This document shows, piece after piece, positions 44,896-52,871 of a stretch of DNA of 64,000 nt. Under the pieces are notes generated by a model that made no database searches, was not told where the DNA came from, and was given only the letters and a program-made list of their open reading frames with translations. Made by a program: the position numbers and the translations under genes. The DNA comes from Hymenobacter rubidus (GTDB lineage Bacteria > Bacteroidota > Bacteroidia > Cytophagales > Hymenobacteraceae), in contig NZ_JAERQF010000004.1 of assembly GCF_016734815.1 (NCBI RefSeq), forward strand, positions 62,001 through 126,000, in the 5' to 3' direction. The first letter of the stretch is position 1, and each line of letters begins with the position of its first letter.

Positions 44896-45002
44896 AGAAC
44901 GTCATGCTGCGCGTAGCCGAAGCATCTCGCGTGCCGAAGTAATCCTTTCGATTGGATTAGTGTTGCGGTAGAGATGCTTCGACAAGCTCAGCATGGCGTT
45001 CT
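44896..45002. repeat. Family A palindromic element with unlike arms
   Basis: The left arm AGAACGTCATGCTGCGCGTA...CATCTCGCGTGCC and the right arm GCGGTAGAGATGCTTCGACAAGCTCAGC come from different subtypes. Pairing is good only over the CGAAGCATCTC core and the outer CATG. The loop has CGATTGGATTAGT. Confidence 0.88.
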
Positions 45003-45076
45003 GATTTAAATCGTTACGGAATAAGCATCCTTTTCCAACGTCGCGCGTCTTGATGAGAAATTATTGCGCCAGCTCT

Positions 45077-45424
45077 ATGAAAAGTCTGTTCGTACTCTTC
45101 GCGCTGAGCGGGAGCGCCGCTGCCGTTCAGGCCCAGCTACTGCCCGTGCCGGGAGCTAAAAACCCCGACTGGAAAACAGAGAAATTCGAACCGCTGCCCG
45201 AAGCCACGCCATTCGACGAGCCGCCAAAAGTGGACCGCATGCCCAATGCGTTGCAAAAGAGCATTGTCAGCGCCGGCAACTTGCACCACTACTGGGATGC
45301 CGACCGGCAATTAGCCTACGAGTGGCGCAGCCGCCTTGGTTCGGGCACCGTTGCGCCCGACAAAGAAGTGCTGGTGTACGAAGAGCGCACGGGCATTACC
45401 TACACGTTCCGCCGCAAGCGGTAA
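45077..45424 (+). CDS. Small secreted protein, unknown
   Basis: 115 aa from the ATG at 45077, chosen because it begins a clean signal peptide (MKSLFVLFALSGSAAAVQAQ); an ATG at 45053 is also in frame. The mature part is Pro/charged-rich (LPVPGAKNPDWKTEKFEPLPEATPFDEPPKVDRMP), then NLHHYWDADRQLAYEWRSRLG and a C-terminal VYEERTGITYTFRRKR. Not recognised. It lies between the aldehyde dehydrogenase and DUF779, 20 bp before the latter. Confidence 0.6.
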   Translation: MKSLFVLFALSGSAAAVQAQLLPVPGAKNPDWKTEKFEPLPEATPFDEPPKVDRMPNALQKSIVSAGNLHHYWDADRQLAYEWRSRLGSGTVAPDKEVLVYEERTGITYTFRRKR

Positions 45425-45444
45425 ACCAACACCAACTCTCGCCC

Positions 45445-45840
45445 ATGCCCACGCCCCGCGTCCTCGTTACCCAAGCCGCCGAAGCCACCATCGACCTGCT
45501 CCGCGACGAGCACGGCCCGCTCATGTTTCACCAGAGTGGCGGGTGCTGCGACGGCTCCTCGCCCATGTGCTTCGCCAAGGGCGAGTTTCGGGTGGGCGGC
45601 AACGACACCTGGCTGGGCCGCATCCACGGCTGCGACTTTTTCATGAGTGCCAGTCAGTTCGAGTACTGGAAGCACACCCAGCTCACGGTGGATGTGGTGA
45701 AGGGCCGCGGCGCCAGCTTCTCGCTGGAAATTCCGCTCGGCGTGCGGTTTCTCATTCGCTCGCGGCTGTTTACCGAGGACGAGGAAAAGGACATGGAGCC
45801 GGTGTACGCCGGGGATGAAGTGCCGGAGGAAGCCGCCTGA
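45445..45840 (+). CDS. DUF779 protein
   Basis: 131 aa from the ATG at 45445. Family hallmark FHQSGGCCDGSSPMCFAKGEF with a double Cys, then GCDFFMSASQFEYWKHTQLTVDVVKGRGASFSLEIPLGVRFLIRSRLF. DUF779 genes are habitually next to ExaC/AldB-type aldehyde dehydrogenases, as here. The Cys-rich motif suggests metal binding. The function is unknown, perhaps an accessory factor for the dehydrogenase. Confidence 0.9.
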   Translation: MPTPRVLVTQAAEATIDLLRDEHGPLMFHQSGGCCDGSSPMCFAKGEFRVGGNDTWLGRIHGCDFFMSASQFEYWKHTQLTVDVVKGRGASFSLEIPLGVRFLIRSRLFTEDEEKDMEPVYAGDEVPEEAA

Positions 45841-45845
45841 TTTTC

Positions 45846-45929
45846 GCGCAGCGGTTAAAAGGAGGGAGCGGAGTTTCGCAGAGGTATTATGCTTTGCGAA
45901 ACTCCGCTCCCTCCTTTTAACCGCTGCGC
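45846..45929. terminator. Perfect 35-bp inverted repeat between convergent genes
   Basis: Arms 45846-45880 and 45895-45929 are perfectly complementary (GCGCAGCGGTTAAAAGGAGG... ) around 14 nt. It begins 5 bp after the DUF779 stop and ends 1 bp before the MaoC stop, so it fills the whole gap. There is no long terminal T-run; A4/T4 tracts lie within the arms. Confidence 0.75.
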
Positions 45930-45930
45930 T

Positions 45931-46398
45931 CTAGCTTAGGAAGTGATACAGGAACGTGACCACACCCGTGTAGGCCGGTTTTTTCTGCCCTTCAATCTCC
46001 AGCGTCACGCCCACGCGCGCCTTTGCGATGCCGCGCAAATTGGCCACCGATAGCAGCGCGGCCCGCAGGCGCACTTGGCTGTTCACTGTCACGGCCTGGT
46101 TGAAGCGCAGGCTTTCGATTTCGTAGTTCACCTGCATTTTCAGGTTCTCGATGGCCACAATCTGCTGCCACAAATAGGGTAGGAGCGAAACCGTGAGGTA
46201 GCCGTGGGCAATGGTGGCCTTGAACGGCGACTCGGCCTCGGCCCGCGCCGCGTCGGTGTGAATCCACTGGAAATCGAGCGTGGCGGCGGCAAACTGATTA
46301 ATCTGCTCCTGCGTGATGGTGTGCAACTCGGACACGCCCAGCTCCTGGCCGGCGTGGGCTTCGAGTTCGGCAAGGCTTCGAATGGTAAGAGAGGGCAT
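45931..46398 (-). CDS. MaoC-like (R)-hydratase
   Basis: 155 aa from the ATG at 46398 (MPSLTIRSLAELEAHAGQELG). Single hot-dog domain with the hydratase signature DFQWIHTDAARAEAESPFKATIAHGYLTVSLLP, containing catalytic Asp and His. The tail ends YTGVVTFLYHF. Likely hydrates enoyl-CoA or a related thioester. It stands alone on the minus strand. Confidence 0.9.
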   Translation of the reverse strand: MPSLTIRSLAELEAHAGQELGVSELHTITQEQINQFAAATLDFQWIHTDAARAEAESPFKATIAHGYLTVSLLPYLWQQIVAIENLKMQVNYEIESLRFNQAVTVNSQVRLRAALLSVANLRGIAKARVGVTLEIEGQKKPAYTGVVTFLYHFLS

Positions 46399-46474
46399 AA
46401 AAATATGGCGTATGGTTGCGATGAAAGGGCCGCAAACATACGCCACTATTTAGGTCGATGTGGCAAAACAGACC

Positions 46475-46563
46475 GTCATGCTGAGCGCAGTCGAAGCATC
46501 TCGCGTGCAGTAATAAATCAGATTACCGCTGCGGTAGAGATGCTTCGACAAGCTCAGCATGAC
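46475..46563. repeat. Family A palindromic element with unlike arms
   Basis: GTCATGCTGAGCGCAGTCGA...CATCTCGCGTGC on the left against GCGGTAGAGATGCTTCGACA...CAGCATGAC on the right: GCGCAGTC arm paired with a GACAAGCTC arm, as in the copy at 44896. Confidence 0.88.
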
Positions 46564-46587
46564 CGTTCTTTTATCGCAGTTCCACCC

Positions 46588-47340
46588 CTAGCTGCGGCTG
46601 CCGAATACGCGGCGCAGCAGTTCGGTGGTGCGGGCCACGGGGTTTTCGCGGATGTTGGCTTCTTCCTGGGCGATGAGCGTGAAGAGGCCATCGACGGCCT
46701 TGCCGGTGGCGTACTGGTTGAGGTCGGGCTGGACTTTCTGCACCAGCGGAATTTGGTTGTAAGTCGTGGCCAGCTGGGTGTAGTAGCGCGTGGCACCCAC
46801 TTGGTCGAGGCTTTTCTGCATGATGGGCGAGAAGGCCGACACCAGCTGCGTGGAGGTGGTGCGCTTCAGGAACTGCGTGGCGGCGTCTTTCTGGCCGGTC
46901 AGGATGTTCCACACGTCCGAAAACGTGAGGCTTTTGATGGCCGAGATGAAGATGGGCTTGGCACTGCGGGCGGCATCTTCGGCGCCGCGGTTTAAGCTCA
47001 GCTCGAACTTATCGACCTGGCTGCCCAGGCCGATGCTGCGCAACGTATTGGCTACGCGCTGGGCATCGGGCGGGAAGGGGATGCGGATGAGACGATTGAG
47101 GTAAAACCCATCGGTTTGCGAGGCCTGGTCGGCACCTTTGCCGATGCCTTGCAGCAGCGCTTCCTTGAGGCCACTGGCCGCTTCGGTGCTGCTGAGGCCG
47201 CCGATGCTGCTACCAGTGGAGGTGCTGGTGCCCGCCGGCTTGGTAAGAATATTTTTGAGGTCGGACAGGCGAAACTGGGCCGAGGCGCTGAGCGAACTGA
47301 GCGACAGGAGCAGTAAAATAACGAAAGCGGAAGTTTTCAT
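46588..47340 (-). CDS. DUF4197 secreted/periplasmic protein
   Basis: 250 aa from the ATG at 47340. Signal peptide MKTSAFVILLLLSLSSLSASAQ. The DUF4197 body starts at EAASGLKEALLQGIGKGADQAS and includes IRIPFPPDAQRVANTLRSIG, LNRGAEDAARSAKPIFISAIKSLTFSDVWNILTGQKDAATQFLKRTTSTQL and DGLFTLIAQEEANIRENPVARTTELLRRVFG. Function unknown; widespread in Bacteroidota. Confidence 0.9.
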   Translation of the reverse strand: MKTSAFVILLLLSLSSLSASAQFRLSDLKNILTKPAGTSTSTGSSIGGLSSTEAASGLKEALLQGIGKGADQASQTDGFYLNRLIRIPFPPDAQRVANTLRSIGLGSQVDKFELSLNRGAEDAARSAKPIFISAIKSLTFSDVWNILTGQKDAATQFLKRTTSTQLVSAFSPIMQKSLDQVGATRYYTQLATTYNQIPLVQKVQPDLNQYATGKAVDGLFTLIAQEEANIRENPVARTTELLRRVFGSRS

Positions 47341-47415
47341 AGCGGCGTAAATCCGGCTGGAAAGGGCCGGTAAGCCCTGCAATGCAAGCGGCGTGCCGGA
47401 TGTGTCGGCGGGGCA

Positions 47416-48159
47416 TCAGAGCCGGTCGAGTCGGCCTCCATCCACCCGAATTTCAGCGCCTTGCACAAATGCCGCATCATCCGACGCGAGGTAAGCAATG
47501 AGGGCGGCCACGTCTTCGGGTTTGCCCACATCGGCTTTGTTGATGACTTCAACGCCGGACTTCACGTTGGGATTGTCCCAAAGCATGGGCGTGTCGATGG
47601 CGCCGGGCAGAATGACGTTGGTGCGGATGCCCTTGGCTTTGCCCTCGAGCGACGACGAGCGGGTGAGCGAAAGCATAGCCGCTTTGGCCGCCGCGTAGGG
47701 CGCCACCAGTGGGCTGGTTTCGATGGCGTGAATGCTGGCCACGTTCACGATGCTGCCGCCCGGCTTCATGTGCAGAAACGCCTGCTTGGTGAAGTAGAAT
47801 GCGCCCAGCAAATCCACGTTCAGAATGCGCAGCCAGTCGTCGCCGGTCAGCTCTTCCAGGGCTTTGAACTGCATGAGGCCGGCGTTGTTCACCACGGCGT
47901 CGAGGCGGCCAAAACGGGCCAGCGTCACGGCCACGGTGGTGGCCACTTGGGCTTCGACGGCCACGTTGCAGAGGCTGGCCAGCACGTCGGGCGCGCCGGC
48001 GGCTTTCACTTCGGGCACGGCGGCGTCGAGGTTGGCCTGGTTGTAGTCGGCCAGTACCACCCGGGCGCCTTCGGAGGCAACGCGCTTGGCCGCGGCCAGG
48101 CCAATGCCGCTGGCACCGCCGGTGATGAGGACGACTTTATCTTGAAAGCGAAGAGTCAT
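47416..48159 (-). CDS. Short-chain dehydrogenase/reductase
   Basis: 247 aa. TGGASGIG (14-21) cofactor motif, NNAG (NAGLMQFKALEEL), catalytic Ser in VNVASIHAIE and Tyr-x-x-x-Lys in APYAAAKAAML, with C-terminal ASDDAAFVQGAEIRVDGG. Asp in VVLADYNQ suggests NAD(H) preference. Substrate unknown; could be glucose or another sugar/alcohol dehydrogenase, given the GH1 gene nearby on the same strand. Confidence 0.92.
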   Translation of the reverse strand: MTLRFQDKVVLITGGASGIGLAAAKRVASEGARVVLADYNQANLDAAVPEVKAAGAPDVLASLCNVAVEAQVATTVAVTLARFGRLDAVVNNAGLMQFKALEELTGDDWLRILNVDLLGAFYFTKQAFLHMKPGGSIVNVASIHAIETSPLVAPYAAAKAAMLSLTRSSSLEGKAKGIRTNVILPGAIDTPMLWDNPNVKSGVEVINKADVGKPEDVAALIAYLASDDAAFVQGAEIRVDGGRLDRL

Positions 48160-48204
48160 GGGGGAGGATGATGAGGGAGAGAAGGAATGGATTAAAAAAC
48201 GGCT

Positions 48205-48304
48205 GTCATCCTGAGCGCAGCGAAGGACCTTGTCACGTTTGAACCGATTGATTTACGGCGGACTGTTCTTACGTGAGAAGGTCCTTCGCTGCGCTCAGGA
48301 TGAC
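48205..48304. repeat. Family A palindromic element (AAGGACCTT subtype)
   Basis: GTCATCCTGAGCGCAGCGAA GGACCTTGTCACGT and its inverted copy ending CTCAGGATGAC. The loop has ACCGATTGATTTACGG, akin to the loop of the GCATCTC subtype. Confidence 0.92.
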
Positions 48305-48312
48305 AATGTGGA

Positions 48313-49632
48313 TTACGCCGCGTCAACAGTTGTCGAATTAGCCTGGTCCGTCGATTTATCGGCGCTGGCGGCTTTCACGTCGGCTTTTTGTTCTTTGGCC
48401 CAGGCTTCGTTGCTTTCCTGGGGCATCACCACGGGCACTTGCAGGCACACACTTTGGGCGGGCAGCACCTGGTCCCAGTCGGCGATAAGCTGCTTGTAGG
48501 CCGTGCCCACGGGCCGGATGTTGCGGTCGAGGTCGTAGAGGCCCACGGGGTTCAGGCGGCCGTTGTTTTCGCGCAGGGCAGTGTCCCAGTCCACCTGGTC
48601 GGTGAGCGAATACCAGGTGAAGCCCACCATCGGCACGCCGTCGTTGCGTACGCGCAGCACGTTGGCCCACTCTTTCCAGAGCCAGTTCACGGCTTCGTCG
48701 CCGTTGGGGCCCTGCCAGATGTTGGTTTCGGTGTGCATCACGGGCAGGCGGTAGCGGTCGTGGTACTGCGAGGTGATGACGTGGTAGCCAAAAATCTCGC
48801 CCGACGCACGGGTGCTGCCGTCGGCCGCCACGCGGTGCTCGTTGGTGTAGTAATAGTCGTTGCCCATGATGCAGTGCCGCTTCATCTTGTTTTGCAGGAA
48901 AAAGTGGTACTCGTCGCGGGTCATGCCGTTGTCGAGCAGAAACTCGTACATCTCCGAATTCACGCGGCGGCCGTAATTCAAGTCCAACGAGAGAAACCGC
49001 TCGGCGTTCATGATTTCGGCCGGGCCGATGGCCGCCGGGTTTTCGGCGTGGAAATACTCCGACGACTCGCTCTGAATAAACACGGCATCGGGCCGCACTT
49101 CCAGAATGGCTTTCATGGCCAGCACGTTGGCTTTCACAATGTATTTGAGCGCTGTCACAAACGGCTGGTCGCCGGTCAGCTGCTCGTTCCACCAGCCGTA
49201 GCGGGCCGAAAACTGCGCGCAGATGTACATCTCGTTCACCGGCGTGTAGAGCTGCACCCACGGAAACCGCTGCGCAAACGCCCGGGCGTATTGCGCGAAA
49301 AATTCCGGAAACTCCGGGTTCTGGAAGTTGCCAATCCAGTCGGGCACGCCGAAGTGGCACAGGTCCACGATGGGGGCGATGTTGCGCCGCAGCAGGTCCT
49401 GAAACGTCGTATCGGCAAACGACCAATCGTATTTGCCCGGACCCAAAAACGTGGTGTGGATGGGCGGCCCGTAACGCAAAAACTTGATGCCCAGCTCGTC
49501 GACCAAGTCAAAGTCTTTCTGCCAGAGCCGGTAGTGGTTGCATTTCTCCAACTCATCCACCCGGAATTTGCCGTTTTGGATGGTGGGGTTGCTGTTTTCG
49601 ATACCGGTAGCAAAAAGAAACTGGGGGCCCAT
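48313..49632 (-). CDS. Family 1-like glycoside hydrolase (beta-glucosidase type)
   Basis: 439 aa from the ATG at 49632 (MGPQFLFATGIENSNPTI). TIM-barrel with acid/base Glu134 in LYTPVNEMYIC and probable nucleophile Glu302 in PVMHTETNIW; GH1 enzymes usually have T.NE and (I/V)TENG. WYSLTDQVDWDTALRENNGRLNPVGLYDLDRNIRPVG matches the GH1 C-terminal core. No signal peptide, so cytoplasmic. The last ~35 residues are an Ala/Lys/Ser-rich tail. The deviant nucleophile motif makes the exact substrate uncertain. Confidence 0.82.
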   Translation of the reverse strand: MGPQFLFATGIENSNPTIQNGKFRVDELEKCNHYRLWQKDFDLVDELGIKFLRYGPPIHTTFLGPGKYDWSFADTTFQDLLRRNIAPIVDLCHFGVPDWIGNFQNPEFPEFFAQYARAFAQRFPWVQLYTPVNEMYICAQFSARYGWWNEQLTGDQPFVTALKYIVKANVLAMKAILEVRPDAVFIQSESSEYFHAENPAAIGPAEIMNAERFLSLDLNYGRRVNSEMYEFLLDNGMTRDEYHFFLQNKMKRHCIMGNDYYYTNEHRVAADGSTRASGEIFGYHVITSQYHDRYRLPVMHTETNIWQGPNGDEAVNWLWKEWANVLRVRNDGVPMVGFTWYSLTDQVDWDTALRENNGRLNPVGLYDLDRNIRPVGTAYKQLIADWDQVLPAQSVCLQVPVVMPQESNEAWAKEQKADVKAASADKSTDQANSTTVDAA

Positions 49633-49745
49633 AAGCGAAGAAAAGGGGGTGCGGAGTGGCCAGGGCACCATCCCCGGCCGGTATCTGCCAGCTTACTCTT
49701 TTCACTGGGTTCACGTTACGTTCATGCGCACCGGGGCTGGCGCGG

Positions 49746-50351
49746 CTACAGCGTCCGCAGCTCCTGAATCTTCAGCTGCGCATCAAATTGGTAGACGCAA
49801 ATACCACCGGTCACGATTTCCAGCGACTCGACCTGTTTGGGCGTGAGCTGCTCCAGGTACATGCGCAGCGCCCGCAGCGTGTTGCCGTGCGCCACGATGA
49901 GAATATTGCGGCCCGCCCGCAGCTGCGGCACAATTTCCGCTTCGTAGAATTTTACCACCCGCTCCTGGGTTTGCTGAAGGCTTTCGCCGCCGGGCGGGGC
50001 CACGGCGTAGCTGCGCCGCCAAATGTCAATTTGCGCCTGCCCGTACTTCAGGGCAGTTTCCGCCTTGTTCAGGCCCTGCAGGTCGCCGTACATGCGCTCG
50101 CGCAGGGCCCAAACGTGGTGCACCGGAATAGTGGCCCAGGCCGGCCGCGCTACTATCAGGTCGAGCGTGCGCTCGGCCCGCAGCAGGTCGGAGCTATACG
50201 CGGCATCGAAGTGAAAGCCGCGCAGCTTTTCGGCCGCCGCGCGGGCTTCTTCCTCGCCCTTGGGGCTCAGGGCCACGTTGAGCCAGCCCGTGAAAACATT
50301 CGCCAGATTCGCCGTCGATTCGCCGTGCCGGACAAGCACCAGAAGGGCCAT
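49746..50351 (-). CDS. gpmA: 2,3-bisphosphoglycerate-dependent phosphoglycerate mutase
   Basis: 201 aa from the ATG at 50351; the frame opens to 50429. Phosphohistidine motif LVRHGESTANLANVFTGWLNVALSPKG, LRERMYGDLQGLNKAE, and second His in ILIVAHGNTLRALRMYLEQL. At ~200 residues it is the short variant of the dPGM family. It interconverts 3- and 2-phosphoglycerate in glycolysis. Confidence 0.93.
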   Translation of the reverse strand: MALLVLVRHGESTANLANVFTGWLNVALSPKGEEEARAAAEKLRGFHFDAAYSSDLLRAERTLDLIVARPAWATIPVHHVWALRERMYGDLQGLNKAETALKYGQAQIDIWRRSYAVAPPGGESLQQTQERVVKFYEAEIVPQLRAGRNILIVAHGNTLRALRMYLEQLTPKQVESLEIVTGGICVYQFDAQLKIQELRTL

Positions 50352-50432
50352 ACGCTTGAGTAAGGGAGTGAAGCAGCGTGCAAAAAAGCGCCCTTTTCTG
50401 AAGTGCGTATGAACCCGCCGTGTGGCCACCGG

Positions 50433-52871
50433 CTACAACTCGGCCACCTGTAGCTGAATGTCCACGTTGCGCCCGTGGTCGTCGGCGCAGGAAATTTTGA
50501 CCGTGCCGCTGGGCGGGCGGAAGAACACCCGCTCGGTGGCCGAAGCGGCGCGCAGAAACCGGTCGTTCACGTACCAAAACACCTGGCGTACCTCGCTGCC
50601 CGCCGCGCAGCTGAGCAGCATCTGCTGCCGGTCATGGCGGTCGAGCACGTACTCGGCATGGTCGAGCGGGGAGGTGATGGCCAGGGCTGCGCCCGCGCCG
50701 CCGTCGGTGCCGCGCACCAGCTGGCAAGCTGGGTTGTGCGGCGGCAGTCGGCTGGATGGTAGCCCCTGCGCCTCCCGAAACGCCAGTGCTTCCGGCAGCG
50801 GGTTAGGGAATAATTGCCGCCTAAAACCTGCTGCCGGCACGCATGCCCGGCAATAGGAAATCATGCCATCAGCCGAAATCAGGCTTTCTTTCTGATGCTC
50901 GCAGCGCCGGGCCGAGGAAGTGCCGGGCAGATAATAGTCGATGAGTTGGTTGGGGCAATGCTCGCCGGGCACGAGGCCAGTTTCGGCACACACCAGCCGG
51001 AAATCGAGCGTGGCCGGCGGCACGGCCCAGCGGTTGGGCGAGTTGTAAGCCAGCGTATTGAAGAGGTCGAAGAGTAGGGGCGAGGCTACGTCGGCCCCGG
51101 TGAGGGCGGGGCTGCCCTGCCCGCTGAAATTGCCCACCCACACGCCGATGGTGTAATCTTGGTTGTAGCCGATGCTCCAGGCATCGCGACGGCCGTAGCT
51201 GGTGCCGGTTTTCCAGGCGATTTTGGGGAGGTGGCGGCTGTTTTGGTAGCCCATCGGCAGGTCGGGCCGGGTGCGCTGGGCGAGGATGTCGGTGATGAGG
51301 AAGGCGGCGGCGGGGCTTATTAATGAAGAATGAGGAATGAGGAATGAAGAATTTTGGGCATGAGCCTTCGGGGCTGAAGACGCTGCTGTTGACTTACGCT
51401 TCAATTCCTCATTAAGCACCAGCGTCAGCGGTGCGTATTGCCCACCATCGGCCAGCGCGGCGTACAGACCCGTCAGCTCCTCCAGCGTGGCTCCGCAGCC
51501 GCCCAGAATTGTACTGAGGCCCAGGCGCGGCGCTGCTTTGGCCACGCTTTTGAAACCGGCCGCCCGCAGCTTATCGGTGAAGACGGGCACGCCCACGTCG
51601 GCCAGTACACGCACGGCGGGGATGTTGAGGGAGTAGGTCAGGGCGCGCTCCACGGTCACTTCGCCGGCACAGCTTTTGTCGAAGTTCTCGGGCCGGAAGC
51701 CGCTGAAATTGGTGGGCACGTCGGGCAGCTTCAGCTTCGGCGTCACAATGCCTCGGTCCACGGCCAGCGCATATAAAAATGGCTTCAGCGTGCTGCCTGG
51801 CGAGCGGACGGCCCGCACGCCATCGACCTGCCCGCTGCTGACCGCATCGGCAAAATCGGCCGAGCCCACGTAGGCTTCCACGGCGCGGGTGCGGTTATTC
51901 ACGACCAGCACGGCGGCCTGCGAAATGCCCAGTTCGCGCAGGCGGCGCACGTAGTTTTTGGTTAAGTCCTCGGCTTTTGCTTGCGGGGCGCGCCGGAGGG
52001 CGGAATGGATGATGGGCAAGTTGGGAAACTGCGACACCAGCCGGCGCGCCAGGTGCGGAGCCAGCGTGGGGGCGGCGTAGCGCTGCACGTCGAGCGGCTC
52101 GTTGATGGCATCTTCAATATCCTGCTTCGGAAACAGGTGCTGCTGCTGAAACTGCCGCAGCCAGCGGTTTCTTTCCGCTAAAATCAATGCGTTGTTTTTG
52201 CCCAGCACCAGCACACGCGGCTGGTTGGGAATAATAGCCAACGTCACCGTCTGGGCCAGCGAGAGGTAATCGGGTGGCTGCTGGAAGTAGAGCAGCGCCG
52301 CCGATTTCACACCTTCGATGTTGCCGCCATAGGGCACCAGGTTCAGGTAGAGCTGCAGGATTTCGGCCTTGCTGTAATGGGCTTCCAGTTGCGTGGCGCG
52401 CAGCATTTCGAGCAGCTTGTTGCCGAAGGTGCGCTCCTTTGGTTCCAAGAGCCGGGCCACCTGCATGGTGATGGTGCTGGCCCCGGTGGTGCGGCCTTTT
52501 TTGAAGATATTCCGCCCCGCCGCCTGCATTATTGCCAGCGGATTGACGCCGAAATGGTAGCGGAAATACCGGTCTTCTTTCTGGATAATAGCTTGCTGCA
52601 AAGCCGGCGTTATTTCCGCGAGCTCGGTTTTCATGCGCCACTTCTGCGTGGGGTTCAGGAAGGCGTGGAGGACGCTGCCGTCAGCGGCCAGCACAATGGG
52701 GGAGTAGCGCGGCGCGGGCGGCAGAGGGAATAGCTGGTCGAGGGCAAGCAGTAGCAGCAGCAGCCCCATCAGTCCAGCAACTGTCCAGCGTGTTGCCGGA
52801 CGCGCCAGTCTCGACAAGACCTCTTTGCTGAAGCGGCTACTCGCTGGGCTGATGCGGGGTTGAATGCTCAT
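50433..52871 (-). CDS. pbpC: Penicillin-binding protein 1C with a repeat-encoded insertion
   Basis: 812 aa. N-terminal membrane anchor (VAGLMGLLLLLLAL, 31-44). Glycosyltransferase 51 domain with catalytic Glu99 in IQKEDRYFRYHFG. Transpeptidase with SxxK Ser360 (RSPGSTLKPF), SLN (414-416) and KTG (554-556), and a C-terminal BiPBP_C domain. Residues 486-519 (LNEELKRKSTAASS...NSSFLIPHSSLIS) lie between the SLN and KTG motifs and are encoded by a palindrome related to the one in purM. It polymerises and cross-links peptidoglycan. It follows the alpha-2-macroglobulin and phosphodiester glycosidase genes, the known YfhM-PbpC association. Confidence 0.95.
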   Translation of the reverse strand: MSIQPRISPASSRFSKEVLSRLARPATRWTVAGLMGLLLLLLALDQLFPLPPAPRYSPIVLAADGSVLHAFLNPTQKWRMKTELAEITPALQQAIIQKEDRYFRYHFGVNPLAIMQAAGRNIFKKGRTTGASTITMQVARLLEPKERTFGNKLLEMLRATQLEAHYSKAEILQLYLNLVPYGGNIEGVKSAALLYFQQPPDYLSLAQTVTLAIIPNQPRVLVLGKNNALILAERNRWLRQFQQQHLFPKQDIEDAINEPLDVQRYAAPTLAPHLARRLVSQFPNLPIIHSALRRAPQAKAEDLTKNYVRRLRELGISQAAVLVVNNRTRAVEAYVGSADFADAVSSGQVDGVRAVRSPGSTLKPFLYALAVDRGIVTPKLKLPDVPTNFSGFRPENFDKSCAGEVTVERALTYSLNIPAVRVLADVGVPVFTDKLRAAGFKSVAKAAPRLGLSTILGGCGATLEELTGLYAALADGGQYAPLTLVLNEELKRKSTAASSAPKAHAQNSSFLIPHSSLISPAAAFLITDILAQRTRPDLPMGYQNSRHLPKIAWKTGTSYGRRDAWSIGYNQDYTIGVWVGNFSGQGSPALTGADVASPLLFDLFNTLAYNSPNRWAVPPATLDFRLVCAETGLVPGEHCPNQLIDYYLPGTSSARRCEHQKESLISADGMISYCRACVPAAGFRRQLFPNPLPEALAFREAQGLPSSRLPPHNPACQLVRGTDGGAGAALAITSPLDHAEYVLDRHDRQQMLLSCAAGSEVRQVFWYVNDRFLRAASATERVFFRPPSGTVKISCADDHGRNVDIQLQVAEL
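51316..51417. repeat. Protein-coding palindromic element inside pbpC
   Basis: On the coding strand CTTAATGAGGAATTGAAG opens the unit and AATTCTTCATTCCTCATTCC...TCATTAATAAG closes it. The middle ~40 bp is unique. It is in frame and encodes LNEEL...NSSFLIPHSSLIS, the same ends as the purM insertion. Confidence 0.85.
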
